64,000 nucleotides of DNA from Rhizobium sp. EC-SD404. GTDB lineage: Bacteria; Pseudomonadota; Alphaproteobacteria; Rhizobiales; Rhizobiaceae. This document shows, in pieces, positions 37,901-46,466 of this stretch (its first letter is position 1; the number at the start of each line of letters is the position of its first letter). Location of the stretch: contig NZ_LR701459.1 in the NCBI RefSeq assembly GCF_902498825.1, positions 2,090,414 to 2,154,413 of the forward strand, read 5' to 3'. The translations under genes and the position numbers were made by a program. The notes under the pieces are model-generated. The model saw nothing but the letters and a program-made list of their open reading frames with translations, made no database searches and had not been told where the DNA came from.

Positions 37901-38781
37901 ACGATCTCGCCATGCGTGGCGCGGTGAACGATGAGGATCCGCTGGGCGTCGCACCCCGCATGGTTCGCACCTCCGTCGTTCGTGCCGATGGAACGCTCGT
38001 CCCCGCCGCTCCGGTCGACCTCTCGGCGGCAGCCGATGTGCCGGTGGTTGGCCAGGATGCGCAGTTGCCTGGCGACGAAGCAGAAGGGATTGCCTCGATC
38101 AGCGACCAGGCCGCCTTGGATGCCACCCAATTGATCGCAGCCGCCGAAGCGAGCGCAGGTCTCACCGATGGCACCGCTCAGGTGCCGGCTGATCAGGCCG
38201 CGGCGTCGACCCTCGATGGTACGGCGTCGCCTGCGCCGGGTGTCCCGCTGCCGCAACCTCGGCCGAACGCGGCTTCTGCGCCTGCTGTGTCCAACGAGCG
38301 GCTTCAAGCCGAAGTGCCGCCAACTTCAGCGGAATCGGTGGCGCCGGTCAGAACGGTTCAGACGACCACCTTCAGCAATCCGGCTCAGCCGACCCCGGGT
38401 GACCGGCCGGCAGACCAGCCGGTGACGATCGTCGGGCAGACCTCGACAGCTGCAGGGCAAACGCCGCAGCAGGCAGCGCCCGCCGAGCAGCCTGTGCAAA
38501 CAGCTGCCGTCGCCCCGTCCACCGCGCTGGACAATCCGGGTGGCTACGTGGTGCAGATCGCGTCGCAGCCGACGCAAGAATCGGCGCAGTCGACCTACAC
38601 CAGTCTGGCCTCGCGCTATGGCTCGATCATCGGGGGCCGCCAGGTTCAGATCCAGCCAGCGGAAATCGCGGATCGCGGAACGTTCTACCGCGTGCGGGTC
38701 GCAGGCGGTTCACGCGAAGAGGCCGTTGCGCTCTGCGAGCAGTACCAGGCGGCAGGTGGAAGCTGCTTCGTCGCCCGCTGA
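34924..38781 (+). CDS. Large membrane-anchored SPOR domain protein
   Basis: 1285 residues. About 860 N-terminal residues are acidic, low-complexity and presumably cytoplasmic, including an EPxR-type repeat near 36878-37005. A single membrane helix follows (AAALAIIAAAGLAAYAFM, about 868-890), then a Pro/Ala/Gln-rich periplasmic linker and a C-terminal SPOR domain (GGYVVQIASQPTQESAQSTY to SCFVAR), which binds denuded septal peptidoglycan. Position between argS and nagZ is conserved in the order. The ATG at 34924 follows a GAGTGAGTGG stretch. A cell division or wall role is inferred from SPOR. Confidence 0.5.
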   Translation: MADNQRTRYTGRDAPFLSDGDPLAELARIAGFDQPEEEVVEQHSTSTEDADASAFDLEAELMRSIGLEDAPEITPETVEVQQSDRHQPVELSEEEIPAFLKARPSLVESDEPSPVASALQVVVEEPIMASAADEALPDQTELSDELLTFDPSVSEVDAHSTADAELAIDQRLDAVGETAPVADIDEAVAGEAMFELDESAALAFAEETAVEEDFGSVEEFDATDEAQLSDEILRSFDEDLETASLDEHAVEAWEPATAPGPLPALAAYAQPAETGALTDFSAVDGSDDDAVWREMVQYALPRSDVQNAVAAPSETEQDYFEPEHVDADAVAEDVHAEPVSVAPIAAAIAPAPVLANDHWDIADELEAAFADYGSPKAAVISEPSAEVNQPEAELEPLALTEDFSEDDPSLALALDLPEAPEVAPFEVYEAGPEAHAEPAAVVAESSEPAGDADVEFYESAELFAEEPAVEFAPKPQPEAEQEPEIELDFSALANLDFNEPQDEPADEPLVSAVAEPETAQPDPFVEELPFDNAFDEQQAAVAMATDHAFADIDPLSSDEASFNDEQDINFDFSDFEFELQDAGPADPVPAEHAAASEQVADEPFAEETAQQDQPVEPTISPAPILAGATVVAAAPALASLLGRRASEPTPPRVEPLRNDPARAEPQRSETVRLEPARFEPVRPEPVRSEPARQEALSFEAAVACRPKPIRQEPAAPAVLPFEFHDVADTSDVIEQVREIEVPDLPEDEELPRADTSDDFDLSGLEAEFADILARNDTSDAAEPSTAQNTSASAVVIPLASARPEAPRRDPEQIDFRDFDFSQASRPASPATDHEKERDVDDISFADLERGEIAKGAVAQGAAGRRPAWKTGAAALAIIAAAGLAAYAFMGNPGGGSGEPRIIAASEEPIKVAPEDPGGRTVPNQDQAVYGQVDGSSANGDDINLISRAEEPVDVVQRTVDPNVLPLEGRPFSGGAPEDDMDVMDEEVAALPQDDLAMRGAVNDEDPLGVAPRMVRTSVVRADGTLVPAAPVDLSAAADVPVVGQDAQLPGDEAEGIASISDQAALDATQLIAAAEASAGLTDGTAQVPADQAAASTLDGTASPAPGVPLPQPRPNAASAPAVSNERLQAEVPPTSAESVAPVRTVQTTTFSNPAQPTPGDRPADQPVTIVGQTSTAAGQTPQQAAPAEQPVQTAAVAPSTALDNPGGYVVQIASQPTQESAQSTYTSLASRYGSIIGGRQVQIQPAEIADRGTFYRVRVAGGSREEAVALCEQYQAAGGSCFVAR

Positions 38782-38855
38782 ACCGGTATCGGGAAAGATG
38801 TTGATGGCCGGGTGGTCCGCTACCCGCTCTTCGTCGCGGCAGCTATCATCGCCCG

Positions 38856-39875
38856 ATGACCGAATCAAAAGCGATGATCCTGGGCCTTAAAGGTCCTGAA
38901 ATTCTTCCGGAAGAGCGCAGCTTCTTCGAAGCGGAGCGTCCTTGGGGGTATATTCTCTTTGCCCGCAACATCGTCAATGCGGATCAACTTCGCGCCCTGA
39001 CGGCAGACCTGCGGTCGATCGCCGGAGACCGGCCCGTGCCAATCTTCATCGATCAGGAGGGCGGACGCGTCCAGAGGCTGAGACAGCCATTTGCACCGAA
39101 CTATCCGCCGGGCGCCCGACTGGGAGACATCTATCGACAGGACCGGCAGAGCGGCTTGCGTGCCGCCTGGTTGTTGTCGCGCATCCATGCCTTCGACCTC
39201 CATCGTTTCGGCATCAATGCCGATTGTCTTCCGGTTCTCGATGTTCCGATTCCCGGCAGCCATGATGTCATCGGCGATCGTGCTTATGGCACCGATCCGA
39301 TTACGGTCGCGGAGATGGGCGAGGCGGCCATGCAGGGCCTTCTGGCGGGTGGTGTTCTTCCGGTCATCAAGCACATTCCCGGCCACGGCCGGTCGCGTGG
39401 AGATTCGCACTTGGAGCTGCCGGTCGTGGATGCCACGATCGAAGAGCTGGAAGCGACCGATTTCAGGCCCTTCGCTGCACTGAACAAGGCGCCGATGGCG
39501 ATGACGGCGCATGTCGTCTACCGCGCGATCGATCCCGATCATCCGGCTACGACATCCAAAAAGGTCATCGCCGACATCATCCGAGGCCAGATGGGCTTCG
39601 ACGGGCTGCTCATGTCGGACGATGTCTCGATGAAGGCGCTGGCGGGCTCCTTTGCAGACCGAACGCGCGCGATTTTCGCTGCCGGCTGCGATGTCGCTTT
39701 GCACTGCAACGGGGACATGGGCGAGATGACCGCGATCGCGGCGGAAACGCCAATCCTGGAAGGTCGCCCGCTCGAGCGTGCCGAAGCCGCGCTTGATGGC
39801 CTTTCGCATAGGGAAAATGCGGACGAACGGACAATTCGCGATGAATTTGAGGGACTGACCCAAGCCGTGGCTTGA
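38856..39875 (+). CDS. nagZ: Beta-N-acetylhexosaminidase
   Basis: 339-residue glycoside hydrolase family 3 enzyme that removes GlcNAc from anhydro-muropeptides in cytoplasmic wall recycling. The GH3 loop KHIPGHGRSRGDSHLELP (172-189) carries the conserved His and Asp, and the nucleophile is Asp255 in MSDDVSMK. The gene lies between the SPOR gene and scpA. Confidence 0.5.
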   Translation: MTESKAMILGLKGPEILPEERSFFEAERPWGYILFARNIVNADQLRALTADLRSIAGDRPVPIFIDQEGGRVQRLRQPFAPNYPPGARLGDIYRQDRQSGLRAAWLLSRIHAFDLHRFGINADCLPVLDVPIPGSHDVIGDRAYGTDPITVAEMGEAAMQGLLAGGVLPVIKHIPGHGRSRGDSHLELPVVDATIEELEATDFRPFAALNKAPMAMTAHVVYRAIDPDHPATTSKKVIADIIRGQMGFDGLLMSDDVSMKALAGSFADRTRAIFAAGCDVALHCNGDMGEMTAIAAETPILEGRPLERAEAALDGLSHRENADERTIRDEFEGLTQAVA

Positions 39876-39887
39876 GAGAGCTGTCAG

Positions 39888-40724
39888 ATGCTGCCGAAGC
39901 CTGTCGATACCAGTAGCCATACGACCGCACGCTCGGAGGATCCAACGCCTTGGGATGCACCTGAACGCCGGCCGGACGAAGCTCTGCATATCGATGTCGA
40001 TGGTTTCGAAGGCCCGCTCGATCTGCTGCTGCACCTGGCGCGGCACCAGCGCGTTGACCTCGCGCGCATCTCGATTCTGGCGCTTGCCGAGCAGTATCTC
40101 GAATTCATCGACAAGGCGCGGCAGGTGCGGCTCGAACTCGCGGCCGATTACCTCGTCATGGCGGCCTGGCTCGCTTACCTGAAATCGCGGCTTCTCTTGC
40201 CGAAACCCGCCAAGGATGACGAGCCGAGCGGCGAAGAGTTGGCAGCGCAACTCGCCTTCCGGCTGAAGCGCCTCGAAGCCATGCGCGATGCCGCGGCACG
40301 CCTCGTCAACCGCAACCGGCTCGGCCGCGACGTGTTTTCGCGAGGCGCACCGGAGGAAATCGAAGTCGAACGCGGCTCGAAGTTCCAGGCATCGCTCTAC
40401 GATCTCCTGATCGCATATGCCTCGCAGCGCCAGCGCCTTGCCGTCACCACGGTGACGATCGCCTCGCGGGCGGTCTGGTCGCTTGCCGATGCCCGCGCGA
40501 TCCTGACGCGCATGGTCGGCACGATCGACGAATGGACCGCGCTCGATCAGTTCCTTGTGCGCTACCTGTCGCGGCCCGAAGAACGCGCCAGCGCCATGGC
40601 CAGTGCCTTCGCGGCATCGTTGGAACTGGTGCGGGAAGGGCATCTCGACATCAGGCAGGCCGAGCCCTTCGCCCCGATCTACCTGCGACGGGGCCCCAAG
40701 GCGGGATCGCTGCCGGATGGCTGA
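39888..40724 (+). CDS. scpA: Segregation and condensation protein A
   Basis: 278-residue kleisin of the Smc-ScpAB condensin. The N-terminal Smc-binding region (DGFEGPLDLLLHLARHQRVDLARISI) and YLVMAAWLAYLKSRLLLP are characteristic, and the C-terminal winged helix is recognisable. scpB starts within its last 8 bases. Confidence 0.5.
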   Translation: MLPKPVDTSSHTTARSEDPTPWDAPERRPDEALHIDVDGFEGPLDLLLHLARHQRVDLARISILALAEQYLEFIDKARQVRLELAADYLVMAAWLAYLKSRLLLPKPAKDDEPSGEELAAQLAFRLKRLEAMRDAAARLVNRNRLGRDVFSRGAPEEIEVERGSKFQASLYDLLIAYASQRQRLAVTTVTIASRAVWSLADARAILTRMVGTIDEWTALDQFLVRYLSRPEERASAMASAFAASLELVREGHLDIRQAEPFAPIYLRRGPKAGSLPDG

Positions 40725-41424
40725 TATCGTTCCTACCAAGCCCGGTCAGCAAGTCAAGGTGACAACGCTCGACGCCGATATCGAAGAGGCCGCGCGTATC
40801 GCCGAAGCGCTCGTTTTCGCATCGGCCGAGCCCGTCGAAGAAGCGCTGATCGTCCGCAAGCTCCCGCAGGGCGTCAACGTTCGGTCCGTGATGGACCGTC
40901 TCGTGCAGCAATACGCCGACCGCGGCGTGAACCTCGTCCGGGTCGGCGATGCCTGGGCGTTTCGCACGGCCGCCGATCTTGCCTTCCTGATCCGGGACGA
41001 AAAGACCGAGATACGCAAATTGTCGCGGGCCGGGCTCGAGGTCCTGGCGATCATCGCTTATCACCAGCCAGTCACGCGGGCCGAGATCGAGGAAATTCGC
41101 GGTGTGGCGACGTCCAAGGGTACGCTGGACGTGCTGCTGGAATCCGGCTGGGTGCGCATGCGCGGCCGCCGCCGGTCTCCAGGGCGTCCGGTGACCTACG
41201 GAACGACGACCGGATTTCTGGATCATTTCGGCCTGGCCGAGCTCGGCGATCTTCCAGGTGTCGAAGAACTGAAGGGTGCCGGTCTCCTTTCGGGGCGCAT
41301 TCCCGCCAACTTCAGCTTCCCGATGCCGGGGGAAGGCGACGAACTCGCCGAAGATGAGGACCCGATCACGCAGATGGACCTCGAAGAGCTCGGTCTGCTT
41401 GCTCCCCGCGGCGAAGAGAATTGA
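40717..41424 (+). CDS. scpB: Segregation and condensation protein B
   Basis: 235 residues of tandem winged helices that bind ScpA. Typical segments: EAARIAEALVFASAEPV, LSRAGLEVLAIIAYHQPVTRAEIEEIRGV and WVRMRGRRRSPGRPVTYGTT. The C-terminal tail is acidic. The ATG at 40717 overlaps scpA, consistent with coupled translation. Confidence 0.5.
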   Translation: MADIVPTKPGQQVKVTTLDADIEEAARIAEALVFASAEPVEEALIVRKLPQGVNVRSVMDRLVQQYADRGVNLVRVGDAWAFRTAADLAFLIRDEKTEIRKLSRAGLEVLAIIAYHQPVTRAEIEEIRGVATSKGTLDVLLESGWVRMRGRRRSPGRPVTYGTTTGFLDHFGLAELGDLPGVEELKGAGLLSGRIPANFSFPMPGEGDELAEDEDPITQMDLEELGLLAPRGEEN

Positions 41425-41477
41425 ATGCACTGCGGAATAGATCGCTCGGCCAGCCGTTTATCAGCTTGAAGACTGAC

Positions 41478-41510
41478 GCCCAATCGATTGCACGTGCGCA
41501 TTGATTGGGC
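41478..41510. other. Inverted repeat upstream of tatA
   Basis: GCCCAATC (41478-41485) and GATTGGGC (41503-41510) form an exact 8-bp stem around a loop containing the palindrome GCACGTGC. No U-run follows. It could be an operator, a processing hairpin or an attenuator between scpB and tatA. Confidence 0.5.
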
Positions 41511-41592
41511 TAACCACTGGCAGGATCGAATTTGAAAGGGGCGGGCTCGTATCCCACATGAGGGAAGCGGGCGTGCCGCATGGGAGATTGTG

Positions 41593-41805
41593 ATGGGTAG
41601 CTTTAGCATCTGGCACTGGCTGATCGTTCTGGTCGTCGTTCTGCTTCTTTTCGGCCGTGGCAAGATCCCCGAGCTGATGGGCGACGTCGCAAAAGGCATC
41701 AAGAGTTTCAAGCGCGGAATGAACGACGACGAGACTGCGGCAACGCCCGACAGTTCCAAGACGGTCGAGCATCAGGCTGAAGAGCGCAAGGATCGGGTGA
41801 GCTAA
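41593..41805 (+). CDS. tatA: Sec-independent translocase TatA
   Basis: 70 residues: N-terminal membrane helix ([17 protein letters not shown]), then [21 protein letters not shown], the hinge and amphipathic helix of TatA, and an acidic tail. It forms the pore for folded twin-arginine substrates. ATG 41593 has GGAG 6 bases upstream. First of tatABC. Confidence 0.5.
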   Translation: MGSFSIWHWLIVLVVVLLLFGRGKIPELMGDVAKGIKSFKRGMNDDETAATPDSSKTVEHQAEERKDRVS

Positions 41806-41852
41806 GTCGGCCTGACCGCCTTTAGAGCTCAGCGCGAGGAGCGTTCAATTCG

Positions 41853-42647
41853 ATGTTCGACCTAGGTTGGGGAGAAATCCTCGTCATCGCGATCGTGCTG
41901 ATCCTCGTCGTCGGCCCGAAGGACTTGCCGCGTGTTTTGCGGACGTTCGGGCGGTCGATGACGAAGCTCAGATCCATGGCCGGAGAATTCCGCAGCCAGT
42001 TTGACGAGGCCTTGAAGGAAGCGGAGCTCGATGACGTTCGAAAGACCGTCAACGACGCCCGCAAGCTCAATCCGGCCCGCGAATTGCGTGATGCGCTGAA
42101 CCCGCTGAAGCAGGCCGGCGACGAAATCCGCTCCGATATCAACCGGGCGATGCGCGACAAGCCAACCGTCGCGCAGAAGGATCCTTCGGCTCCGGCACCC
42201 GGTTCGGAACCAGCGGACCCCGCACCGGCACAGACGGTCGCGGCTGCTGCTTCGTCGACTGCTACGTCGTCGATTGCTGCAGCATCCGCCACGTCGGCTT
42301 CAGCATCATCCGCTGCGGCCGTTTCGAAGACAGCTACGGTCGCGAAACCGGCAGCGACCGCAAAGCCTGTCGCTCCAGTCAAACCGGCCGCACCCGCCAA
42401 GCCGGCTTCGTCCAGCAGCGGCTCGCCAAAGAGCGCAGCCGGAGTCGCCAAGCCGGAAGTTGTGAGCGCGGCAACGGTTGGCGCGCCTCCGAGCAGTGTA
42501 CGCAAGCCAACGGCCGCGAAGACACCCAGGTCCAAGCCGTCGGCACCGGCCGGTGCTGCCAATCCGAAGCCGAACCAGGCGTCTGCCGATAAGCCTGCTG
42601 CGGCCCCAAGGGCCCGCGCAGCAGCGAAAAAGACAGGTGAAGCGTGA
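41853..42647 (+). CDS. tatB: Sec-independent translocase TatB, long-tailed
   Basis: 264 residues. The first 100 are TatB: a short helix (WGEILVIAIVLILVVGPKDLPRVLR) and a long amphipathic helix (FGRSMTKLRSMAGEFRSQFDEAL). The rest is an Ala/Pro/Lys/Ser-rich tail without predicted fold, longer than the roughly 170-residue E. coli protein but similar to rhizobial relatives. TatBC recognises twin-arginine signal peptides. It overlaps tatC by 4 bases. Confidence 0.5.
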   Translation: MFDLGWGEILVIAIVLILVVGPKDLPRVLRTFGRSMTKLRSMAGEFRSQFDEALKEAELDDVRKTVNDARKLNPARELRDALNPLKQAGDEIRSDINRAMRDKPTVAQKDPSAPAPGSEPADPAPAQTVAAAASSTATSSIAAASATSASASSAAAVSKTATVAKPAATAKPVAPVKPAAPAKPASSSSGSPKSAAGVAKPEVVSAATVGAPPSSVRKPTAAKTPRSKPSAPAGAANPKPNQASADKPAAAPRARAAAKKTGEA

Positions 42648-43459
42648 GCGCGGATATCGAGGACAAGCCACAGCCACTGATCGAGCACCTGATCGAGCTT
42701 CGTTCGAGGCTCATGTGGGCCGTCGGCGCATTCTTCCTTGCCTTCCTTCTGTGCTTTTTCTACGCGCAGCCGCTGTTCAACATCCTCGTTTATCCATTCC
42801 AGTGGGCCGTCAGCTGGGCTGGCCTGGATGGCCGCGAGGTCGAGCTTATCTACACCGCGCCTCAGGAATTCTTCTTCACGCAGATCAAGATCGGCATGTT
42901 CGGTGGCTTCGTGCTCGCCTTTCCGGTCATCGCCGCGCAGATCTACAAGTTCGTTGCGCCAGGCCTCTACAAGAACGAAAAACAGGCATTCCTTCCGTTC
43001 CTGGTCGCATCACCGATCCTGTTCCTGATCGGTGGGGCGCTCGTCTATTTCTTCTTCACGCCCATGGTCATGTGGTTCTTCCTGGCGATGGAACAGACCG
43101 GCGCCGGTGGTGAAGTCGCCATCCAGCTGCTCCCGCGCGTTTCGGAATATCTCGGGCTCGTCATGACCCTGATTTTTGCGTTCGGGCTTGTGTTCCAGCT
43201 GCCCGTGGTGACGACGCTGATGGTGAAGACCGGCCTGATCTCCGTTCAGGCACTGATCGACAAGCGCAAATTCGCGATCGTCATCGCGTTCGTGGCTGCC
43301 GCAATTTTGACCCCGCCGGACCCGGTGAGCCAGATCGGCCTCGCCCTGCCGACGATCCTTCTCTACGAAATCTCGATCATGATCGGCCGCCGGATCGAAA
43401 AGCAGCGCAAGAGCGACCAAGCCAAGGATGAGGCAGCCGTAGCGCCGTCGGACGATTGA
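42644..43459 (+). CDS. tatC: Sec-independent translocase TatC
   Basis: 271 residues with six membrane helices. Conserved features: HLIELRSRLMWAVGAF at the N-terminus, the loop YTAPQEFFFTQIKIGMFGGF, PGLYKNEK and the final ILTPPDPVSQIGLALPTILLYE. GTG start, four bases of overlap with tatB. A cytoplasmic tail of about 25 residues is acidic. Confidence 0.5.
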   Translation: MSADIEDKPQPLIEHLIELRSRLMWAVGAFFLAFLLCFFYAQPLFNILVYPFQWAVSWAGLDGREVELIYTAPQEFFFTQIKIGMFGGFVLAFPVIAAQIYKFVAPGLYKNEKQAFLPFLVASPILFLIGGALVYFFFTPMVMWFFLAMEQTGAGGEVAIQLLPRVSEYLGLVMTLIFAFGLVFQLPVVTTLMVKTGLISVQALIDKRKFAIVIAFVAAAILTPPDPVSQIGLALPTILLYEISIMIGRRIEKQRKSDQAKDEAAVAPSDD

Positions 43460-43573
43460 CGGCCCGGCTGGGCGCATGCGCGGAGTAGGACTTCCGCTTC
43501 CCGCTCAAATCGCGTAGAGCGCGCGCAGTTCTATACGCCAAATCCACGCACCTCGAAGACTTCTGGACGCGCC

Positions 43574-44857
43574 ATGCTCGATATCAAATGGATCCGTGAC
43601 AATCCCGGCCTCATGGACCAGGCGTTGAAGAAGCGCGGTGCGGAGCCGATTGCCGAGCGTCTGATCGCGCTCGACGAAGCACGCCGTGCCGAGATCGCGC
43701 GTCTCCAGGACATGCAGTCGCGTCGAAATTCCGCGTCCAAGGAAATCGGCGCCGCCATGGCCGCCGGCGACAAGGAACGTGCCGAGGCACTGAAGGCCGA
43801 AGTCGCGGGTCTCAAGCAGGCGATGCAGGACAGCGAAGAGGCCGCCCGTCGCAACGATGAGGAGTTGTCGGCTGCTCTCAGCGTGCTGCCGAACATCCCC
43901 GCCGACGACGTGCCGGAGGGCGCCGATGAGGGCGACAACGTCGAAATCCGCACCCACGGCGAAAAGCCGACCTGGAACCACCCCGCCAAGGAGCATTTCG
44001 AGATCGGCGAAGCGCTTGGCGGCATGGATTTCGAGGGTGCCTCCAAAATATCCGGCTCACGCTTCACGGTCCTGAAGGGCGATCTCGCGCGGCTGGAGCG
44101 CGCGCTTGGCCAGTTCATGCTGGATCTGCACACGACCGAACATGGCTATACGGAAGTTTCGCCTCCTTTGCTGGTGCGCGACCCGGCCCTGTTCGGCACG
44201 GGCCAGCTGCCGAAGTTCGAGGAAGATCTCTTCAAGACCGGCGACGGCCGCTATCTCATCCCGACCGCCGAAGTGCCTTTGACGAACCTCGTGCGGGACG
44301 AGATCGTCGACGTCGCCGATTTGCCGCTGCGCTTTACGGCGCTGACTCCGAGCTTCCGTTCGGAAGCGGGTTCGGCCGGCCGCGACACACGCGGCATGCT
44401 TCGCCAGCACCAGTTCATGAAATGCGAACTCGTCTCGATCACCGATGCCGAGAATTCGGTCGCGGAGCATGAGCGCATGACGGCTTGCGCCGAGGAGGTG
44501 TTGAAGCGCCTTGGCCTGCATTACCGTGTCGTGACGCTGTGCACCGGCGACATGGGCTTCAGCGCCCGCAAGACTTACGACATCGAAGTGTGGCTGCCTG
44601 GCCAGAACGCCTATCGCGAAATTTCATCCTGCTCGGTCTGCGGCGATTTCCAGGCGCGTCGGATGAATGCCCGCTACCGCGTGGCAGGCGAGAAGACGAC
44701 GCGTTTCGTCCACACGCTGAACGGCTCGGGCATTGCCGTTGGCCGCGCGCTGATCGCCGTTCTCGAGAATTATCTGAACGCGGATGGGTCCGTTACCATC
44801 CCCGAGGTCCTGGTGCCGCACATGGGTGGCAAGACGCGGATCGAAGCGATCCGCTAG
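43574..44857 (+). CDS. serS: Seryl-tRNA synthetase
   Basis: 427-residue class II synthetase. The N-terminal antiparallel coiled coil (about 25-105) holds the tRNA long arm. Motif 2 ([26 protein letters not shown]) and motif 3 ([18 protein letters not shown]) are clear. Located in the conserved tatC-serS-surE order. Confidence 0.5.
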   Translation: MLDIKWIRDNPGLMDQALKKRGAEPIAERLIALDEARRAEIARLQDMQSRRNSASKEIGAAMAAGDKERAEALKAEVAGLKQAMQDSEEAARRNDEELSAALSVLPNIPADDVPEGADEGDNVEIRTHGEKPTWNHPAKEHFEIGEALGGMDFEGASKISGSRFTVLKGDLARLERALGQFMLDLHTTEHGYTEVSPPLLVRDPALFGTGQLPKFEEDLFKTGDGRYLIPTAEVPLTNLVRDEIVDVADLPLRFTALTPSFRSEAGSAGRDTRGMLRQHQFMKCELVSITDAENSVAEHERMTACAEEVLKRLGLHYRVVTLCTGDMGFSARKTYDIEVWLPGQNAYREISSCSVCGDFQARRMNARYRVAGEKTTRFVHTLNGSGIAVGRALIAVLENYLNADGSVTIPEVLVPHMGGKTRIEAIR

Positions 44858-44883
44858 TTCAAACGATAAGGGGAGCGGAACGC

Positions 44884-45654
44884 TTGCGCATTCTTCTGAC
44901 CAATGACGACGGCATCCATGCCGAAGGCCTGAAGGTACTGGAGCGCATCGCGGCGACGCTGTCGGACGATGTCTGGGTCGTGGCGCCCGAGACCGACCAG
45001 AGCGGGCTTGCCCACTCGCTGACCCTGTCGGAGCCGTTGCGGCTGCGCAAAGAAGGCGATCGGCGCTTCGCGCTGCGCGGGACGCCTACCGATTGCGTCA
45101 TTATGGGCGTGCGTGAAGTGATGGACAGTCCGCCGGATCTCGTGCTGTCCGGCGTCAACGCAGGCCAGAACATCGCCGAAGACGTGTCCTATTCCGGCAC
45201 TGTTGCCGGTGCGATCGAAGGCACGCTGCTCGGCATCAGGTCGATTGCACTCAGCCAGGCGTTCCTGTCCCATCGTGAACGTCGCATCGACTGGGAGACG
45301 GTGGGCCGCCACGCGCCGGCACTGTTGAAGCGTCTCATTGATCTCGAAATACCGCGCGACACCTTCCTGAACGTCAATTTCCCGCCATGCGGTCCAGAAG
45401 CGGTCGCGGGTGTGAAGGTCGCCTCCCAGGCGCGCCGGCTGCATGGACTGTCGATGGAGAAGCGCGCGGATGGGCGCGGCTTTCCCTATTACTGGCTGCG
45501 GTTTTCACGCGACGCCGCGGAGGATGTCGCGCCGGGCACCGATGTGGAAGCGATGGCGGAGAATCGCATCTCGGTAACGCCGCTTAAACTGGATATGACC
45601 GATTATAAGTTTCAGGCGCACCTGGCAGAGGTGCTGCAAGACGCAGCAGAGTGA
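44884..45654 (+). CDS. surE: 5'-nucleotidase SurE, TTG start
   Basis: 256 residues; acid phosphatase on nucleoside monophosphates. Metal residues: TNDDG (Asp8, Asp9), QSGLAHSLT and SGVNAGQN. The family N-terminus [16 protein letters not shown] begins exactly at TTG 44884, preceded by AGGGGAG; no ATG or GTG is suitable. It lies 26 bases after serS. Confidence 0.5.
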   Translation: MRILLTNDDGIHAEGLKVLERIAATLSDDVWVVAPETDQSGLAHSLTLSEPLRLRKEGDRRFALRGTPTDCVIMGVREVMDSPPDLVLSGVNAGQNIAEDVSYSGTVAGAIEGTLLGIRSIALSQAFLSHRERRIDWETVGRHAPALLKRLIDLEIPRDTFLNVNFPPCGPEAVAGVKVASQARRLHGLSMEKRADGRGFPYYWLRFSRDAAEDVAPGTDVEAMAENRISVTPLKLDMTDYKFQAHLAEVLQDAAE

Positions 45655-45663
45655 TCGTCGTCC

Positions 45664-46326
45664 TTGATTGACAGCCGAAATCCTCTTGGAGAGATCGAAG
45701 GCTTTGCGAGCCTCTTGCTGCGTTTGCGGCGGGAAGGCATCGCGGACGCGACCTTGCTTGCCGCCTTGGAAGAGACTCCGCGCTCGCAGTTCGTACCGCC
45801 GATCCATGCGGGTCTGGCGTACTCGTCGCGAATGATCCCCATCGAGTGCGGCACCTTCATGGAAGGGGCGGACCTGATGGCCCGTCTCCTCTACCAGCTC
45901 GATCTGAAGGCTGGGCAAAGGGTGCTGGAGGTCGGAACCGGCTCAGGATTCGCCGCAGCCGTCATGGCCCGCATCGTCGATCGGGTGGTCAGCGTCGAGC
46001 GCTACCGCACGCTGCACGCCATTGCCCAGCAGCGGCTCGATCATTTTGGCCTGCGCAACGTCGCTCTCAAGCTCGCCGATGGCCGACAGGGCATTGCCGG
46101 CGAGGGGACGTTCGATCGCATATTCGTTGCCGGCGCCTTCGAGCAGATGCCGAGAAGCTTCGTCGATCATTTGGCCCCTGAAGGTCAGATGTTGACTGGC
46201 ATCATCAAGGAAAACGGCAGGGTCGTCCTGTCGAGGCTGACCCGCATCGGCAATCGCTTCGAACGCACCGATGGCGCCGAGCTGCCATACCTGCCGCTAG
46301 TTCCCGGCGTCGCCGCCCGCATTTAG
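45664..46326 (+). CDS. pcm: Protein-L-isoaspartate O-methyltransferase, TTG start
   Basis: 220 residues; repairs isoaspartyl damage using SAM. Motifs: RSQFVPPIHAGLAYSSRMIPI, VLEVGTGSGFAAAVMA and DRIFVAGAFEQMP. The frame opens only at 45655 and the sole upstream initiation codon is TTG 45664, 9 bases after the surE stop, so a TTG start is forced unless translation begins far inside. surE-pcm pairing is conserved widely. Confidence 0.5.
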   Translation: MIDSRNPLGEIEGFASLLLRLRREGIADATLLAALEETPRSQFVPPIHAGLAYSSRMIPIECGTFMEGADLMARLLYQLDLKAGQRVLEVGTGSGFAAAVMARIVDRVVSVERYRTLHAIAQQRLDHFGLRNVALKLADGRQGIAGEGTFDRIFVAGAFEQMPRSFVDHLAPEGQMLTGIIKENGRVVLSRLTRIGNRFERTDGAELPYLPLVPGVAARI

Positions 46327-46466
46327 TGCGAAATCCCCAAATTCGATCGGCTTTTCGGCAGGTTATTCGCATCTCCAACACGACAAACTGTGCCTCATTA
46401 ACCGGCAGGTAACATTAACGAGGCTTAATGACGGTCATGCGTATCTGCGTCGTCTTGGGGCTCTAC

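Noticed and set aside
38865..40739. Long open frame opposite nagZ and scpA
   Set aside because: Antisense shadow in GC-rich DNA; nagZ and scpA have full family motifs on the other strand.
46415..46428. CtrA-like TTAA pair before nlpD
   Set aside because: Spacing is 6 bases, not 7; half-sites alone are common.
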